64,000 nt of DNA from Clavibacter capsici. Its GTDB lineage: Bacteria; Actinomycetota; Actinomycetes; Actinomycetales; Microbacteriaceae. The notes beneath the pieces are model-generated. The model worked only from the letters and a program-made list of their open reading frames with translations, had not been told where the DNA came from and did not search any database. The position numbers were made by a program, and so were the translations under genes. The stretch lies in assembly GCF_001280205.1 (NCBI RefSeq), contig NZ_CP012573.1, positions 1,426,001 through 1,490,000 on the forward strand, given 5' to 3'. Below are positions 50,253 to 60,103 of this stretch, in pieces. Within the stretch, counting starts at the first letter, position 1. Each line of letters begins with the position of its first letter.

Positions 50253-52894
50253 GCGTCGGTCTCCTCGTGCTGCTCGGCGGTCGCGAGCGTGATGCGGGTG
50301 ACGGCGGGGCCGTCCCCCTCGGTGAAGGTCAGGTCGGTGATGCGGCCCACGGCGCGGAGGTCCCGCGCCACGAGCTCGAGCGAGCGGATGTCCTCGGCGG
50401 ACGCGGAGACGACGGCCTCGGCGACGGGCGTCTTCTGCGAGGCCTTGGCGTCCGTCTTCGCGCGGCGGATGCCGACGAGCGCGCGTCCGGCGAGGGCGAG
50501 CAGCCGCGGATCCGCCGTGCCGCCGGTGGCCGGCGCGTCCGGGGTCGGGGCGGTCGGCCAGGCGGCGGTGTGGATCGAGCCGTCGTGCGACCAGCTCCAC
50601 GCCTCCTCGGCCGCGAACGGCACGAAGGGCGCGAACAGGCGCAGCAGCACGTCGAGGGCCTCGCGGAGCGCGGCGACCGCGGATCCCCGGTCGGCCGGGT
50701 CGGCGTCGGCCGAGTACGCGCGGTCCTTGACGAGCTCCAGGTAGTCGTCGCAGAAGGTCCAGAAGAAGCTCTCCGTGACCTCGAGGGCGCGCGCGTGGTC
50801 GTACTCCTCGAGCGCCGTGGTCGCGGTCTCGACGACCTCGGCGAGGGCGGCGAGCATGCCGACGTCGATGGCGTGCGTGGCCCGGGCGCCCTCCGGCGCC
50901 TCGAAGGACAGGATGAACTTCGCGGCGTTGAGGACCTTGATCGCGAGCCGGCGGCCGATCTTGATCTGCGTCGGGTTCTGCGGGTCCATCGCGGCGTCGA
51001 CGCCGAGGCGGGCGGACGCGGCCCAGTAGCGCACCGCGTCGGAGCCGAACTGCTCGAGAGTGGCCGCCGGGGTCACGACGTTGCCCTTCGACTTCGACAT
51101 CTTCTTGCGGTCGGGGTCGAGGATCCAGCCGGAGATCGCGGCCGTCCTCCACGGGGCGGCGCCGTGCTCGAGCTCGGCGCGCAGCACCGTGGAGAAGAGC
51201 CACGTGCGGATGATGTCCTGGCCCTGCGGGCGCATGGAGAACGGGAAGACGAGGTCGAACAGCTCCGGGTCGCGCTCCCAGCCGCCCGCGAGCTGCGGGG
51301 TGAGGGACGAGGTGGCCCAGGTGTCCATGACGTCGAGCTCGCCCTGGAAGCCGCCGGGGACGCCGCGCTGGTCCTCGGTGTAGCCGGGGGCGGGATCCGA
51401 CGACGGGTCGACCGGCAGCTGGTCCTCGGTGGGCGTGATGGCCTTCTCGAACTCCGGGTTGCCGTCGGCGTCGAGCGGGTACCAGACGGGCAGCGGCACG
51501 CCGAAGAAGCGCTGGCGGGAGACGAGCCAGTCGCCGTTGAGGCCGCCGACCCAGTTCTCGTAGCGCACGCGCATGAAGTCGGGCACGAAGCCGATCTCGC
51601 GGCCGCGGGAGAGGAGGCCCTGGCGCAGCTCCTCGTCGCGCCCGCCGTTGCGGATGTACCACTGGCGGGTCGAGACGATCTCGAGGGGCTTGTCGCCCTT
51701 CTCGTAGAACTTGACGGGGTGGGTGATCTTGCGCGGCTCGCCGATCAGGTCGCCGGACTCCGTGAGGAGCTCGACCATGGCGGCCTTCGCGGAGAAGACG
51801 GTCTTGCCGGCGAGGGCGGCGTACGCCTCGCGGCCCGCCGCCGACGTGATGGCGGCGGGCGCCTCGGAGACGATGCGGCCGTCGAAGCCGACGATCGCGC
51901 GGTTCTCCAGCTGCAGCTCGCGCCACCAGACGACGTCGTTGAGGTCGCCGAAGGTGGAGACCATGGCGATGCCGGATCCCTTGTCGGGCTGCGCGAGGTG
52001 GTGCGCGAGCACGGGGACCTCGACGCCGAAGACGGGGGTCGTGACGGTGGTGCCGAACAGGCCCTGGTAGCGCTCGTCGTCGGGGTGCGCGACGAGGGCG
52101 ACGCACGCGGCGAGGAGCTCGGGGCGCGTGGTGTCGATGATGACGTCGTCGCCGCCCGCGCGGTGGAAGGCGAGCCGGTGGTAGGCGCTCGGCTGCTCGC
52201 GGTCCTCGAGCTCGGCCTGCGCGACCGCGGTGCGGAAGGTCACGTCCCAGAGCGTGGGCGCGTCGGCCTGGTACGCCTCCCCGCGGGCGAGGTTGCGGAG
52301 GAAGGCGCGCTGCGACGCGACCTGCGCCTCGGCGCCGATGGTGCGGTAGCTCTGGCGCCAGTCGACGCTGAGGCCGAGGGTGCGGAAGAGGTCCTCGAAC
52401 TGCTTCTCGTCCTCCTCGGTGAGGCGCTCGCACATCTCGATGAAGTTGCGGCGGGAGATGGGCTGCTGGTCGCCGGGCTTCGACGTGCCGCCGGTCTCCG
52501 CGGGCTGGTAGGCGGGGTCGTAGGGGAGCGTCGGGTCGCAGCGGACGCCGTAGAAGTTCTGCACGCGGCGCTCGGTGGGGAGCCCGTTGTCGTCCCAGCC
52601 GAGCGGGTAGAAGACGCTCTCGCCGCGCATCCGGCGGTAGCGGGCGATCACGTCGGTGTGCGTGTAGCTGAAGACGTGGCCGATGTGGAGGGATCCGCTC
52701 GCCGTGGGCGGCGGGGTGTCGATGGAGAAGACGGTGCCGGCGGCGGCCTCGTCGCGGCGGAAGTCGTACGTGCCGTCGGCCTGCCAGCGGCCGCCCCACT
52801 TGGCCTCGAGGCCCTCGAGGGCCGGCTTGTCGGGGACCCGGGCCACCTGGCCGGTCGCCTCCTGCGCGGTGTCCGGACGTCGATCGTCAGCCAT
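50249..52894 (-). CDS. valS: Valine-tRNA ligase
   Basis: An 881-residue class I aminoacyl-tRNA synthetase. HIGH motif in PPTASGSLHIGHVFSYTHTD, the editing (CP1) domain in the middle with DDVIIDTTRPELL, the WDGD-like WALM segments, and KMSKS in RKKMSKSKGNVVTP. It charges tRNA-Val and edits threonyl-tRNA. Length is that of the actinobacterial form. GGAG lies 9 bases before the ATG. The 5' region shows a short hairpin but no T-box. Downstream genes overlap it. Confidence 0.95.
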   Translation of the reverse strand: MADDRRPDTAQEATGQVARVPDKPALEGLEAKWGGRWQADGTYDFRRDEAAAGTVFSIDTPPPTASGSLHIGHVFSYTHTDVIARYRRMRGESVFYPLGWDDNGLPTERRVQNFYGVRCDPTLPYDPAYQPAETGGTSKPGDQQPISRRNFIEMCERLTEEDEKQFEDLFRTLGLSVDWRQSYRTIGAEAQVASQRAFLRNLARGEAYQADAPTLWDVTFRTAVAQAELEDREQPSAYHRLAFHRAGGDDVIIDTTRPELLAACVALVAHPDDERYQGLFGTTVTTPVFGVEVPVLAHHLAQPDKGSGIAMVSTFGDLNDVVWWRELQLENRAIVGFDGRIVSEAPAAITSAAGREAYAALAGKTVFSAKAAMVELLTESGDLIGEPRKITHPVKFYEKGDKPLEIVSTRQWYIRNGGRDEELRQGLLSRGREIGFVPDFMRVRYENWVGGLNGDWLVSRQRFFGVPLPVWYPLDADGNPEFEKAITPTEDQLPVDPSSDPAPGYTEDQRGVPGGFQGELDVMDTWATSSLTPQLAGGWERDPELFDLVFPFSMRPQGQDIIRTWLFSTVLRAELEHGAAPWRTAAISGWILDPDRKKMSKSKGNVVTPAATLEQFGSDAVRYWAASARLGVDAAMDPQNPTQIKIGRRLAIKVLNAAKFILSFEAPEGARATHAIDVGMLAALAEVVETATTALEEYDHARALEVTESFFWTFCDDYLELVKDRAYSADADPADRGSAVAALREALDVLLRLFAPFVPFAAEEAWSWSHDGSIHTAAWPTAPTPDAPATGGTADPRLLALAGRALVGIRRAKTDAKASQKTPVAEAVVSASAEDIRSLELVARDLRAVGRITDLTFTEGDGPAVTRITLATAEQHEETDA

Positions 52895-52986
52895 GCGTGC
52901 TCCGGTTCCCTCGATGTGGACGGCACCGTGTCGATGGTGAGGTGCCTTCTGTGCGGGATCCAGGCTAGCGGATGGGGGCGCGGCGA

Positions 52987-53020
52987 CCGGATGCGGGGGC
53001 GGGCGGCCCCGCGCATCCGG
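52987..53020 (-). terminator. Hairpin terminator after pckG
   Basis: CCGGATGCGGGG pairs with CCCCGCGCATCCGG, leaving a two-base bulge, with an 8-base loop. It starts 10 bases past the pckG stop on the minus strand. Confidence 0.55.
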
Positions 53021-53029
53021 CCGGCGCGG

Positions 53030-54970
53030 CTAGGCGTGCACGCCGCGGTCGGCCTCGCGGAACGCCCGCCGCATCGCGTGGAGGCGGGCCGTGAGCTCCG
53101 CGGGGACGCGTCCGCCGAAGCGGGCGAAGTGCGCGTCCACCGCGTCGAGCTCCTCGAGCCAGAGCGCGGGATCCAGCGCCAGCAGCTCCTCGAGCGCGCC
53201 GTCCGCGAGGTCGAGACCGGCCACGTCGAGGTCCTCGGGCCGCGGCAGGCCGCCGACCGGGGACGGGCGGACGTCGACGCGGTCCTCCACGCGGCGCACG
53301 ATCCACTCCAGCACGCGCGCGTTCTCGCCGAAGCCCGGCCAGAGGAAGGAGCCGTCCTCGCCCCGGCGGAACCAGTTGACCTGGAAGATCCGCGGGGCCC
53401 CGTCGCCGAGGCCGCGCCCGACCTCGAGCCAGTGCCGCCAGTGGTCCGCCATGTCGTAGCCGACGAAGGGCTGCATCGCGAACGGGTCGTGGCGGAGCTC
53501 GCCGACCCGGCCCTCGGCGGCGGCGGTGCGCTCGGAGGCCATGGTCGCGCCGACGAACACGCCGTGCTCCCAGTCGTCCGCCTCGGCCACGAGCGGCACG
53601 TTGGTGGCGCGTCGGCCGCCGAGGAGGATCGCGTCGACCACCACGCCGTCGGGGTCGTCCCAGCCGTCCGCGAGGGTCGGGCACTGCTCGATCCCCACGG
53701 TGAAGCGCGCGTTGGGGTGCGCGGCGGGCGTCCCGGACGCGGGCGACCACGGCTTCCCCTGCCAGTCGACGAGGCCCGCGGGCGGCGTGGGCGTCATGCC
53801 CTCCCACCACACGTCGCCGTCGGGGCGCAGCGCGACGTTCGTGTAGATCGCGTTGCCCCAGATGGTCGACATCGCGACGGGGTTCGTGGCCTCGCCCGTG
53901 CCGGGCGCGACGCCGAAGAGGCCGCGCTCGGGGTTCACGGCGCGGAGCCGTCCCTGCACGTCGGGGCGCAGCCAGGCGATGTCGTCGCCGAGCGTCTCGA
54001 CCGTCCAGCCGGGGATGGTCGGCGTCAGCATGGCGAGGTTCGTCTTGCCGCACGCCGAGGGGAACGCCGCCGCGACGTGGAAGCGGCGGCCCTCGGGGCT
54101 CGTGACCCGGATGAGGAGCATGTGCTCGGCGAGCCAGCCCTCGTCGCGCGCCATGGCGGAGGCGATGCGGAGCGAGAAGCACTTCTTGCCGAGGAGCGCG
54201 TTGCCGCCGTAGCCCGAGCCGAACGAGATGATCTCGCGGTCCTCCGGGAAGTGGCAGATGCGCTTGTCGGGGTTGTGCGGCCACGGCACGTCGGCGGATC
54301 GGCGTCCCGCGTCGTCGACGAGCGGGGCGCCCAGGCCGTGGAGCGCGCGGACCCACGTCGTGTCCGGGCCGATGAGGCGGAGCGCGTCGTCGCCCATGCG
54401 GGTCATCAGCGCCATGCTCGCCACCACGTAGGGGCTGTCCGTGATCTGCACGCCGAGCTGCGAGATCGCGCCGCCGAGCGGTCCCATGGAGAAGGGGACG
54501 ACGTAGAGGGTGCGGCCGCGCATGGATCCGGCGAAGAGGCCCCGGAGCTCGGCGCGCGTCTCGACGGGGTCGCGCCAGTTGTTCGTGGGGCCGGCGTCCG
54601 CCTCGTCCGCGGAGCAGATGAAGGTGCGGTCCTCGACGCGGGCGACGTCGTCCGGGTCGCTGCGGGCGAGGAAGCTGTGCGGTCGCCATTCCGGGTTGAG
54701 GCGGATGAGCGTGCCGGCGTCGACCATCTGCCGGGTGATGCGGTCGTACTCGGCGACGCTGCCCGTGCACCACACCACCCGGTCGGGGAGGGTGAGACGC
54801 GCGACGTCGGCGACCCAGCGGGCGATGCGCGGGTCCCGGCAGGCGTCGGGCGCCTCGGCGCCGGGCGGGAGGGGGACGGCGTCCGGCGCGGCGCCCCGGG
54901 GTGCGGTGGCGTCGGCGCGGCGGATCGGGCCTGCGGCGGTGAGCGGGGGTGCGTCCTGGATGGTGGTCAT
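53030..54970 (-). CDS. pckG: Phosphoenolpyruvate carboxykinase (GTP)
   Basis: A 646-residue GTP-type PEPCK. The P-loop and mobile loop with catalytic Cys are in [18 protein letters not shown]; substrate-binding [15 protein letters not shown] and ESDDIAW-type [10 protein letters not shown] also present. It decarboxylates and phosphorylates oxaloacetate to PEP, opening gluconeogenesis from acetate, acids or amino acids. N-terminus carries an extra 30 residues of Ala/Pro. It is divergent from a RamB-like regulator of acetate/acid metabolism 111 bp away, suggesting control by it. Confidence 0.95.
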   Translation of the reverse strand: MTTIQDAPPLTAAGPIRRADATAPRGAAPDAVPLPPGAEAPDACRDPRIARWVADVARLTLPDRVVWCTGSVAEYDRITRQMVDAGTLIRLNPEWRPHSFLARSDPDDVARVEDRTFICSADEADAGPTNNWRDPVETRAELRGLFAGSMRGRTLYVVPFSMGPLGGAISQLGVQITDSPYVVASMALMTRMGDDALRLIGPDTTWVRALHGLGAPLVDDAGRRSADVPWPHNPDKRICHFPEDREIISFGSGYGGNALLGKKCFSLRIASAMARDEGWLAEHMLLIRVTSPEGRRFHVAAAFPSACGKTNLAMLTPTIPGWTVETLGDDIAWLRPDVQGRLRAVNPERGLFGVAPGTGEATNPVAMSTIWGNAIYTNVALRPDGDVWWEGMTPTPPAGLVDWQGKPWSPASGTPAAHPNARFTVGIEQCPTLADGWDDPDGVVVDAILLGGRRATNVPLVAEADDWEHGVFVGATMASERTAAAEGRVGELRHDPFAMQPFVGYDMADHWRHWLEVGRGLGDGAPRIFQVNWFRRGEDGSFLWPGFGENARVLEWIVRRVEDRVDVRPSPVGGLPRPEDLDVAGLDLADGALEELLALDPALWLEELDAVDAHFARFGGRVPAELTARLHAMRRAFREADRGVHA

Positions 54971-55041
54971 GTCGGTCCGTCCTCGTCAATCGGTCTGTTG
55001 TTCCAGCCTGAGACGCGTCAGGATGGGCTTCGAGGATCCGT

Positions 55042-55071
55042 CTCCGTGAAGAAGCGGGGATGTTCACGGAG
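55042..55071. promoter_or_regulatory. Candidate operator, inverted repeat between pckG and ramB-like gene
   Basis: CTCCGTGAA (55042-55050) and TTCACGGAG (55063-55071) are exact 9-bp inverted arms with a 12-base spacer, centred 26 bp before the regulator's ATG. The position suits autoregulation and perhaps control of pckG. It could instead act as a hairpin in the leader RNA. Confidence 0.45.
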
Positions 55072-55081
55072 AGGTGAAGGA

Positions 55082-56509
55082 ATGGACCAGCTCGTCATCG
55101 GCCGTCGCATCCGGCACGCGCGGAAGGGCGCCGGGCTCACGCTCCAGGCGCTGGGGGAGCGGGCGGGGATCCTGCCGAGCCAGCTGAGCATGATCGAGAA
55201 CGGCCGGCGCGAGACGCGGCTGTCGACCCTCGGCCGGATCGCCGCCGCGCTGGGCGTGGACGTCACGCACCTGCTCGCGGCCGACGCGCCGGACGCCCGC
55301 TCGGCCCTGGAGATCGAGCTCGACCGGGCGCAGCGCTCCTCGCTCTACGGGTCGCTCGGGCTGCCAGCCGTCCCCGCGAGCCGGGCGCTGCCCCAGGAGA
55401 CGCTCGAGGCGCTCGTCGGGCTGCACCGGGAGCTGGCGCGGCGTGCCCGCGAGTCCATCGCGACGCCCGAGGAGGCCCGGCGCGCGAACACCGAGCAGCG
55501 GCTCATGATGCGCGAGCGCGACAACCACATCCCCGCGATCGAGGAGCTGGCCGAGCGGATGCTCGCCGACGTCGGCCATCGCAGCGGCGCGCTCTCGCAC
55601 CGCAGCGTCAGCCGGATGGCGGAGGGCCTCGGCTTCGAGCTCATCTACGTCGACGACCTGCCGCGCTCGACGCGGTCGGTCACCGACCTCGGCGAGGGGC
55701 GGATCTACCTGCCGCCCGCGTCGATCCCCGGCGGCCACGGCCTCCGCTCGATGGCCCTGCAGGCGATGGCGCACCGCGTGCTCGGGCACGAGGAGCCCGC
55801 GAGCTACGCCGACTTCCTGCGGCAGCGGCTGGAGATCAACTACTTCGCGGCCGCGTGCCTCATGCCGCTCACGCAGTCGGTCGAGTTCCTCGCGGAGGCG
55901 AAGGCGCGCCGCGACCTCGCGGTGGAGGACTTCCGCGACGCGTTCGGCGTGACGCACGAGGCGGCGGCGCTCCGGCTCACGAACATCAGCACGACGCACC
56001 TCGACCTCCGCGTGCACTTCCTCCGCGTCGGCGGCGACGGCGCGGTCTACAAGGCGTACGAGAACGACGGCCTGCCGCTGCCGGTGGACGTCACGGGCGC
56101 CGTCGAGGGGCAGCCGGTCTGCCGCGAGTGGGCGGCGCGCGGCGCGTTCGACCGCACGAACCGCACGACCGAGTTCCACCAGTACACGGACACGCCCGCG
56201 GGGACGTTCTGGTGCTCGACGCAGACGGGATCCACGACCGAGGGCGAGTACTCGATCTCGTTCGGCGTGCCGTTCGCGCACGCGAAGTGGTTCCGGGGAC
56301 GCGAGACGACGGCGCGCAGCGTGTCGCGGTGCCCGGACGAGTCGTGCTGCCGGCGCGCGGATCCCGAGGACGCGGGCCGGTGGCGCGACCGGGCCTGGCC
56401 GAGCGCCCGGCTGCACGCGCACATCCTCGCGCCCCTGCCGCGCGGGTCGTTCCCCGGGGTGGACGACCGCGAGCTGTACGCGTTCCTCGACCGGCACGCC
56501 GGGGTCTGA
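55082..56509 (+). CDS. RamB/ScfR-like HTH regulator with IrrE-related domain
   Basis: A 475-residue regulator. The N-terminal XRE/HTH_3 domain (residues 1-65) has RIRHARKGAGLTLQALGERAGILPSQLSMIENGRR; the middle shows an IrrE/ImmA-like segment with SMALQAMAHRVLGHEEP where the HExxH is degraded, so peptidase activity is unlikely; the C-terminal DUF2083-like part (QPVCREWAARGAFDRTNRT) contains several cysteines. This layout is that of short-chain fatty acyl regulators such as RamB, which senses acetate/propionate metabolism in Corynebacterium. Divergent from pckG, in keeping with gluconeogenic control. An ATG at 55082 is preceded by GGTGAAGGA. Confidence 0.85.
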   Translation: MDQLVIGRRIRHARKGAGLTLQALGERAGILPSQLSMIENGRRETRLSTLGRIAAALGVDVTHLLAADAPDARSALEIELDRAQRSSLYGSLGLPAVPASRALPQETLEALVGLHRELARRARESIATPEEARRANTEQRLMMRERDNHIPAIEELAERMLADVGHRSGALSHRSVSRMAEGLGFELIYVDDLPRSTRSVTDLGEGRIYLPPASIPGGHGLRSMALQAMAHRVLGHEEPASYADFLRQRLEINYFAAACLMPLTQSVEFLAEAKARRDLAVEDFRDAFGVTHEAAALRLTNISTTHLDLRVHFLRVGGDGAVYKAYENDGLPLPVDVTGAVEGQPVCREWAARGAFDRTNRTTEFHQYTDTPAGTFWCSTQTGSTTEGEYSISFGVPFAHAKWFRGRETTARSVSRCPDESCCRRADPEDAGRWRDRAWPSARLHAHILAPLPRGSFPGVDDRELYAFLDRHAGV

Positions 56510-56526
56510 CGCGCGGGCCGGACGGG

Positions 56527-58212
56527 TCAGCGGGGGGCGGCGCCCGGATCCAGCCGGGGCACGGCGGCGAGGAGCGCGCGGGTGACGGGATGCGCCGGGC
56601 GGGCGAGCACGTCGGCGGCGGATCCGCGCTCGACGATCCGCCCGTCGGACATGACGGCGACCTCGTCGCTCATGTGCCCGACGACGCCGAGGTCGTGCGA
56701 GATGAGCAGGAGGCCGAGGCCGAGCCGCCGCTGCAGCTCGTCGAGGAGGTCGAGCACCTGGGCCTGGACCGCGATGTCGAGCGCGGAGACGGGCTCGTCG
56801 CAGATCAGCACGTCGGGGCGGGCCGCGAGGGCGCGCGCGATGGCGACCCGCTGGCGCTGCCCGCCCGAGAGCCGCGCGGGGCGGCGGGGCAGCAGCGCGG
56901 GGTCGAGGCCCACCTGCGCGAGGAGCGTGGCGGGGGAGTCGACGGCCTCCGCACCGGAGCGGCCCGCGACCGCGAGGGCGTCGCGCAGGATCCGGTCGAC
57001 GGTCCAGCGCGGGTCGAAGGACGCGAGCGGGTCCTGGTAGACGGCGCCGACGCGGGGGCGCCGGGATCGGCGCGCCCGCTCGGGGATCCCGCTCCAGGCC
57101 TCGCCGTCGAGCGTCACCTCGCCTGCGTCGGGCTGCTCCAGCGCGAGCAGCAGGCGGGCGACCGTCGTCTTGCCCGAGCCGGACCCGCCGACGAGGCCGA
57201 GGGTGCGGCCGCGGCGCACCTCGAGGGACACGTCGTCGACGGCCGTGCGGAGGGATCCGCCGGGGCCCGGAAAGGCGCGGCGGAGCCCCGTGGCGCGGAG
57301 GACGACGGGGTGGACGGTTGGCGACGGGGACGCCGCGGCCGGCTCGACCGGCGTGCGCGCAGCCTCGAGGCGTGCCGCCGAGAGCGGCACGCCGCGCGGC
57401 ACACCCGTGGGCACGGCGGCCACGAGGGCGCGTGTGCGCCGATGGGCGGGCGAACGGAGGACGTCCGCGACCGGGCCCTCCTCCACGACGCGGCCGTCGT
57501 GCATCACGGCGACGCGGTCGGCGAGGCGCGCGACGACCGCGAGGTCGTGGCTGACGAGCAGCGTGGCCTGGCCGCGCGTGCGCAGGTCGGCGAGGAGGTC
57601 GATGATGCGGGCCTGCACGGTGGCGTCGAGCGCGGTCGTGGGCTCGTCGGCGACGAGGAGCGGCGGATCCAGCGCGAGCGCCGCCGCGAGGAGCGCGCGC
57701 TGGCGGAGCCCGCCGGACAGCTCGCCCGAACGCTGGCGGACGCGGATCGCCGGATCCGGCATCCCGACGCGCTCGAGCAGCTCGAGGACGCGCGCCTGCC
57801 GGGCCCGCGCGTCGCGCATCCCGTGCAGGCGGAGGGCGTCGCCGATCTCGCGGCCGATCGGACGCAGGGGGTCGAGCGACGACAGCGCGTCCTGCAGGAC
57901 GAGCCCGACGCCGGATCCGCGGACGCGGCGCCACTCGCGCGGGCCCGCGGTGCGCAGGTCGCGGCCGGCCACCTCCAGGACGTCGGCGCGCACGTCGGCA
58001 CCGGATCCGGCGAGGCCCAGCAGGCTCCGCGCGGTGACGCTCTTGCCGGACCCGGACGTGCCCACGAGCGCCAGGCACTCGCCCGGCGCGATCCGCAGGG
58101 AGACGCCGTGCACGACGCGGACGCCGCCGAAGGAGACGCGGAGGTCCTCCACGCGGAGGGCGAGGGGCGCGGGTGCCGCGTCGGGCACGCGGGGCGCGGA
58201 TCCGCCGCTCAC
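56527..58212 (-). CDS. Oligopeptide-type ABC transporter ATPase, DppD-DppF fusion
   Basis: A 561-residue protein with two complete cassettes in one chain. First: Walker A GTSGSGKSV, signature SGGLRQR, Walker B LLVADEPTTALD. Second: Walker A GGSGSGKTT, Q-loop VYQDPLASFDPRW, signature LSGGQRQRVAIA, Walker B VLICDEPVSALD. The order matches Dpp/Opp/Nik-type uptake systems, with D and F normally separate. It powers import of an oligopeptide or related ligand by the DppB-DppC pore. GTG start overlaps the dppC stop by four bases. The 17-bp gap to the convergent regulator holds no terminator. Confidence 0.9.
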   Translation of the reverse strand: MSGGSAPRVPDAAPAPLALRVEDLRVSFGGVRVVHGVSLRIAPGECLALVGTSGSGKSVTARSLLGLAGSGADVRADVLEVAGRDLRTAGPREWRRVRGSGVGLVLQDALSSLDPLRPIGREIGDALRLHGMRDARARQARVLELLERVGMPDPAIRVRQRSGELSGGLRQRALLAAALALDPPLLVADEPTTALDATVQARIIDLLADLRTRGQATLLVSHDLAVVARLADRVAVMHDGRVVEEGPVADVLRSPAHRRTRALVAAVPTGVPRGVPLSAARLEAARTPVEPAAASPSPTVHPVVLRATGLRRAFPGPGGSLRTAVDDVSLEVRRGRTLGLVGGSGSGKTTVARLLLALEQPDAGEVTLDGEAWSGIPERARRSRRPRVGAVYQDPLASFDPRWTVDRILRDALAVAGRSGAEAVDSPATLLAQVGLDPALLPRRPARLSGGQRQRVAIARALAARPDVLICDEPVSALDIAVQAQVLDLLDELQRRLGLGLLLISHDLGVVGHMSDEVAVMSDGRIVERGSAADVLARPAHPVTRALLAAVPRLDPGAAPR

Positions 58213-59069
58213 GACGCGCGCACCCGTCGCTCGAGCGCCCGGCCCAGCACGGTGGAGGCGGTCGCGGTGAGCACGATCATGAGCCCCGGCACCACCGTGA
58301 GCCACGGCGCCGAGCCGATGTACGTGCGTCCCGCGGCGAGCATGGCGCCCCACTCGGGATCCGGCGGCACCGTCCCGAGCCCGAGGTAGCTGAGCGAGGA
58401 CGCCCACACGATGGCCTGGCCGACGCCGAGCGTGCCGAGCACGAAGAGCGGAGCCGCGGTGTTCGGCAGGATGTGCCGCGCGAGCACCACGAGCGGCGGG
58501 CGGCCGAGCACGGTGGCCGCCTCGACGTACGGCGAGCGCCGCACCGACATGACGCGGCCGCGGATGATGCGCGCGTAGCCGGGCGCCGCCGAGATCCCGA
58601 CGGCGAGGGTGGCGCTGCCGATGCCGGGCCCGAGGATCACGATGAGGAACAGCGCGAGCAGGAGGCCCGGGAACGCGAAGACGACCTCGATGACGCGGTT
58701 GACGGCGAAGTCGGCGAGCCGGCCGAGGAGCGCGGCGGCGAGGCCGAGGACCGCGCCGAGCCCGAGGCCGATCGCGGTCGCGCTCACGCCGATGACGAGG
58801 CTGGGGCCGGCGCCGTGCACGACGCGCGTGAGCACGTCGCGACCGGACTCGTCCGTGCCGAGGAGGTGGCCGGCGCCGGGCGGACGGAAGGCCTCCGCGG
58901 GCGCGATGGCGAGCGGGTCGCCGGGCGCGAGGAGGCCGGGCGCGAGGGCGGCGGCGAGCAGCAGGGCCACCGCGAGGGCGGCACCCGCGGTGCCGGCGGC
59001 CGCGAGGATCCGGACGGGCGGCCGGGCGGGCGCGGCGGCGAGCAGCGTCTCGGCGCGGGGGTCGCTCAT
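58209..59069 (-). CDS. Oligopeptide-type ABC transporter permease (DppC)
   Basis: A 286-residue membrane protein with about six helices. N-terminal segment has the DppC/OppC layout, and the EAA loop is in YVEAATVLGRPPLVVLARHILPN (EAATVLG). It pairs with DppB to make the pore. ATG at 59069 overlaps the dppB stop (ATGA). Confidence 0.9.
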   Translation of the reverse strand: MSDPRAETLLAAAPARPPVRILAAAGTAGAALAVALLLAAALAPGLLAPGDPLAIAPAEAFRPPGAGHLLGTDESGRDVLTRVVHGAGPSLVIGVSATAIGLGLGAVLGLAAALLGRLADFAVNRVIEVVFAFPGLLLALFLIVILGPGIGSATLAVGISAAPGYARIIRGRVMSVRRSPYVEAATVLGRPPLVVLARHILPNTAAPLFVLGTLGVGQAIVWASSLSYLGLGTVPPDPEWGAMLAAGRTYIGSAPWLTVVPGLMIVLTATASTVLGRALERRVRAS

Positions 59070-60103
59070 CGCGCGGCCGCCGCGGGGATTGCGGGGGAGG
59101 AGGGCGCGGCGGAGGGCACCGGGCCGGTGCGCGCGTCGACGAGCCGCGGATCCACCAGGCGCGCCACGAGGTCCGTCACGGCCGTGAGCACGATGTAGAC
59201 CACCGCGACCACGAGCACCACGCCGACGATCACCGGCACGTCCCGGCTCGTCACCGCCGACAGCGCCGTGCGGCCGAGCCCGGGGCGCGCGAAGATCTGC
59301 TCGACCACCACGGCGCCCGAGATGAGGAAGCCGAACGCCCAGCCCGAAAGCGCGATGCCGGGGGCCGCCGCGTGCCGGAGCGCGTGTCGCAGCCGGACGC
59401 CCGCCTCGGACTCGCCGCGCGCCCGGGCGGCGAGCGCGAAGGGCGAGTCGAGCGCGTCGAGCAGGGCCTCGCGCATGATCTGGCCGAGGAAGCCGGCCAG
59501 CGGGATGGCGAGCGTGAGCACCGGCAGCACGAGGCCCGCGGGCGACGAGCCGCTGACGGCCGGAAGCCAGCCGAGGCCGGTGGAGAACACGAGGATCAGC
59601 ACCACGCCGATCCAGAAGTGCGGGAGGGACGCCGCGACGATCTCGACGCCCGCCTCGATCGCTGCCGCGATGCGCCCGGCGCCCGTGGAGACGAGCGCGA
59701 GGCCGAGCGCCAGGATCCACGCGACCGCGAGCGCGAGCACCGCGAGGAGCAGCGTGCCCGGCAGCTGCCGCGCGAGGACCGCGACGACGTCCTCGCGGAG
59801 CGCGTACGAGCGGCCGAGGTCGCCCTGCGCGAGGCGGCCGAGCTGCGCGAGGTACTGCACGAGGAGCGGCTGGTCGAGCCCGTACTCGGCGCGCACCGCG
59901 GCCACCGCCTCGGGCGGCGCCTGCGAGCCGGGGCCGCCGAGGATCGCCTGGGCGGGGTCGCCCGGGATCAGCCGCACGGCGAGGAAGGTCACGGTCGCGA
60001 CCGCCCAGAGGACGAGCACCGCGCCGCCGATCCGCGCCCCGACGGCCCGCAGGAGCGCGGATCGTCGGGACGGGGACGCGGACCGGGCGCGGGCCCGCGT
60101 CAC
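59066..60103 (-). CDS. Oligopeptide-type ABC transporter permease (DppB)
   Basis: A 345-residue membrane protein with an N-terminal helix and the family motif VATVTFLAVRLIPGDPAQAILG, then five further helices and a coupling loop RGESEAGVRLRHALRHAAAP. It is the first permease gene and starts at a GTG overlapping the binding-protein stop (GTGA). The C-terminal 35 residues are Pro/Ala-rich. Substrate unknown. Confidence 0.9.
   Translation of the reverse strand: MTRARARSASPSRRSALLRAVGARIGGAVLVLWAVATVTFLAVRLIPGDPAQAILGGPGSQAPPEAVAAVRAEYGLDQPLLVQYLAQLGRLAQGDLGRSYALREDVVAVLARQLPGTLLLAVLALAVAWILALGLALVSTGAGRIAAAIEAGVEIVAASLPHFWIGVVLILVFSTGLGWLPAVSGSSPAGLVLPVLTLAIPLAGFLGQIMREALLDALDSPFALAARARGESEAGVRLRHALRHAAAPGIALSGWAFGFLISGAVVVEQIFARPGLGRTALSAVTSRDVPVIVGVVLVVAVVYIVLTAVTDLVARLVDPRLVDARTGPVPSAAPSSPAIPAAAAR

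Noticed and set aside
52895-52986. T-box riboswitch upstream of valS
   Set aside because: Only a 6-bp hairpin is seen. The T-box sequence and specifier loop are absent, and actinobacterial T-boxes are usually on ileS.
50267-55081. A very long plus-strand open frame across valS and pckG running into the regulator gene
   Set aside because: It is the antisense shadow of two well-supported minus-strand genes, rich in Arg/Ala/Gly/Val with no domain. Only the part from 55082 on is a real protein.
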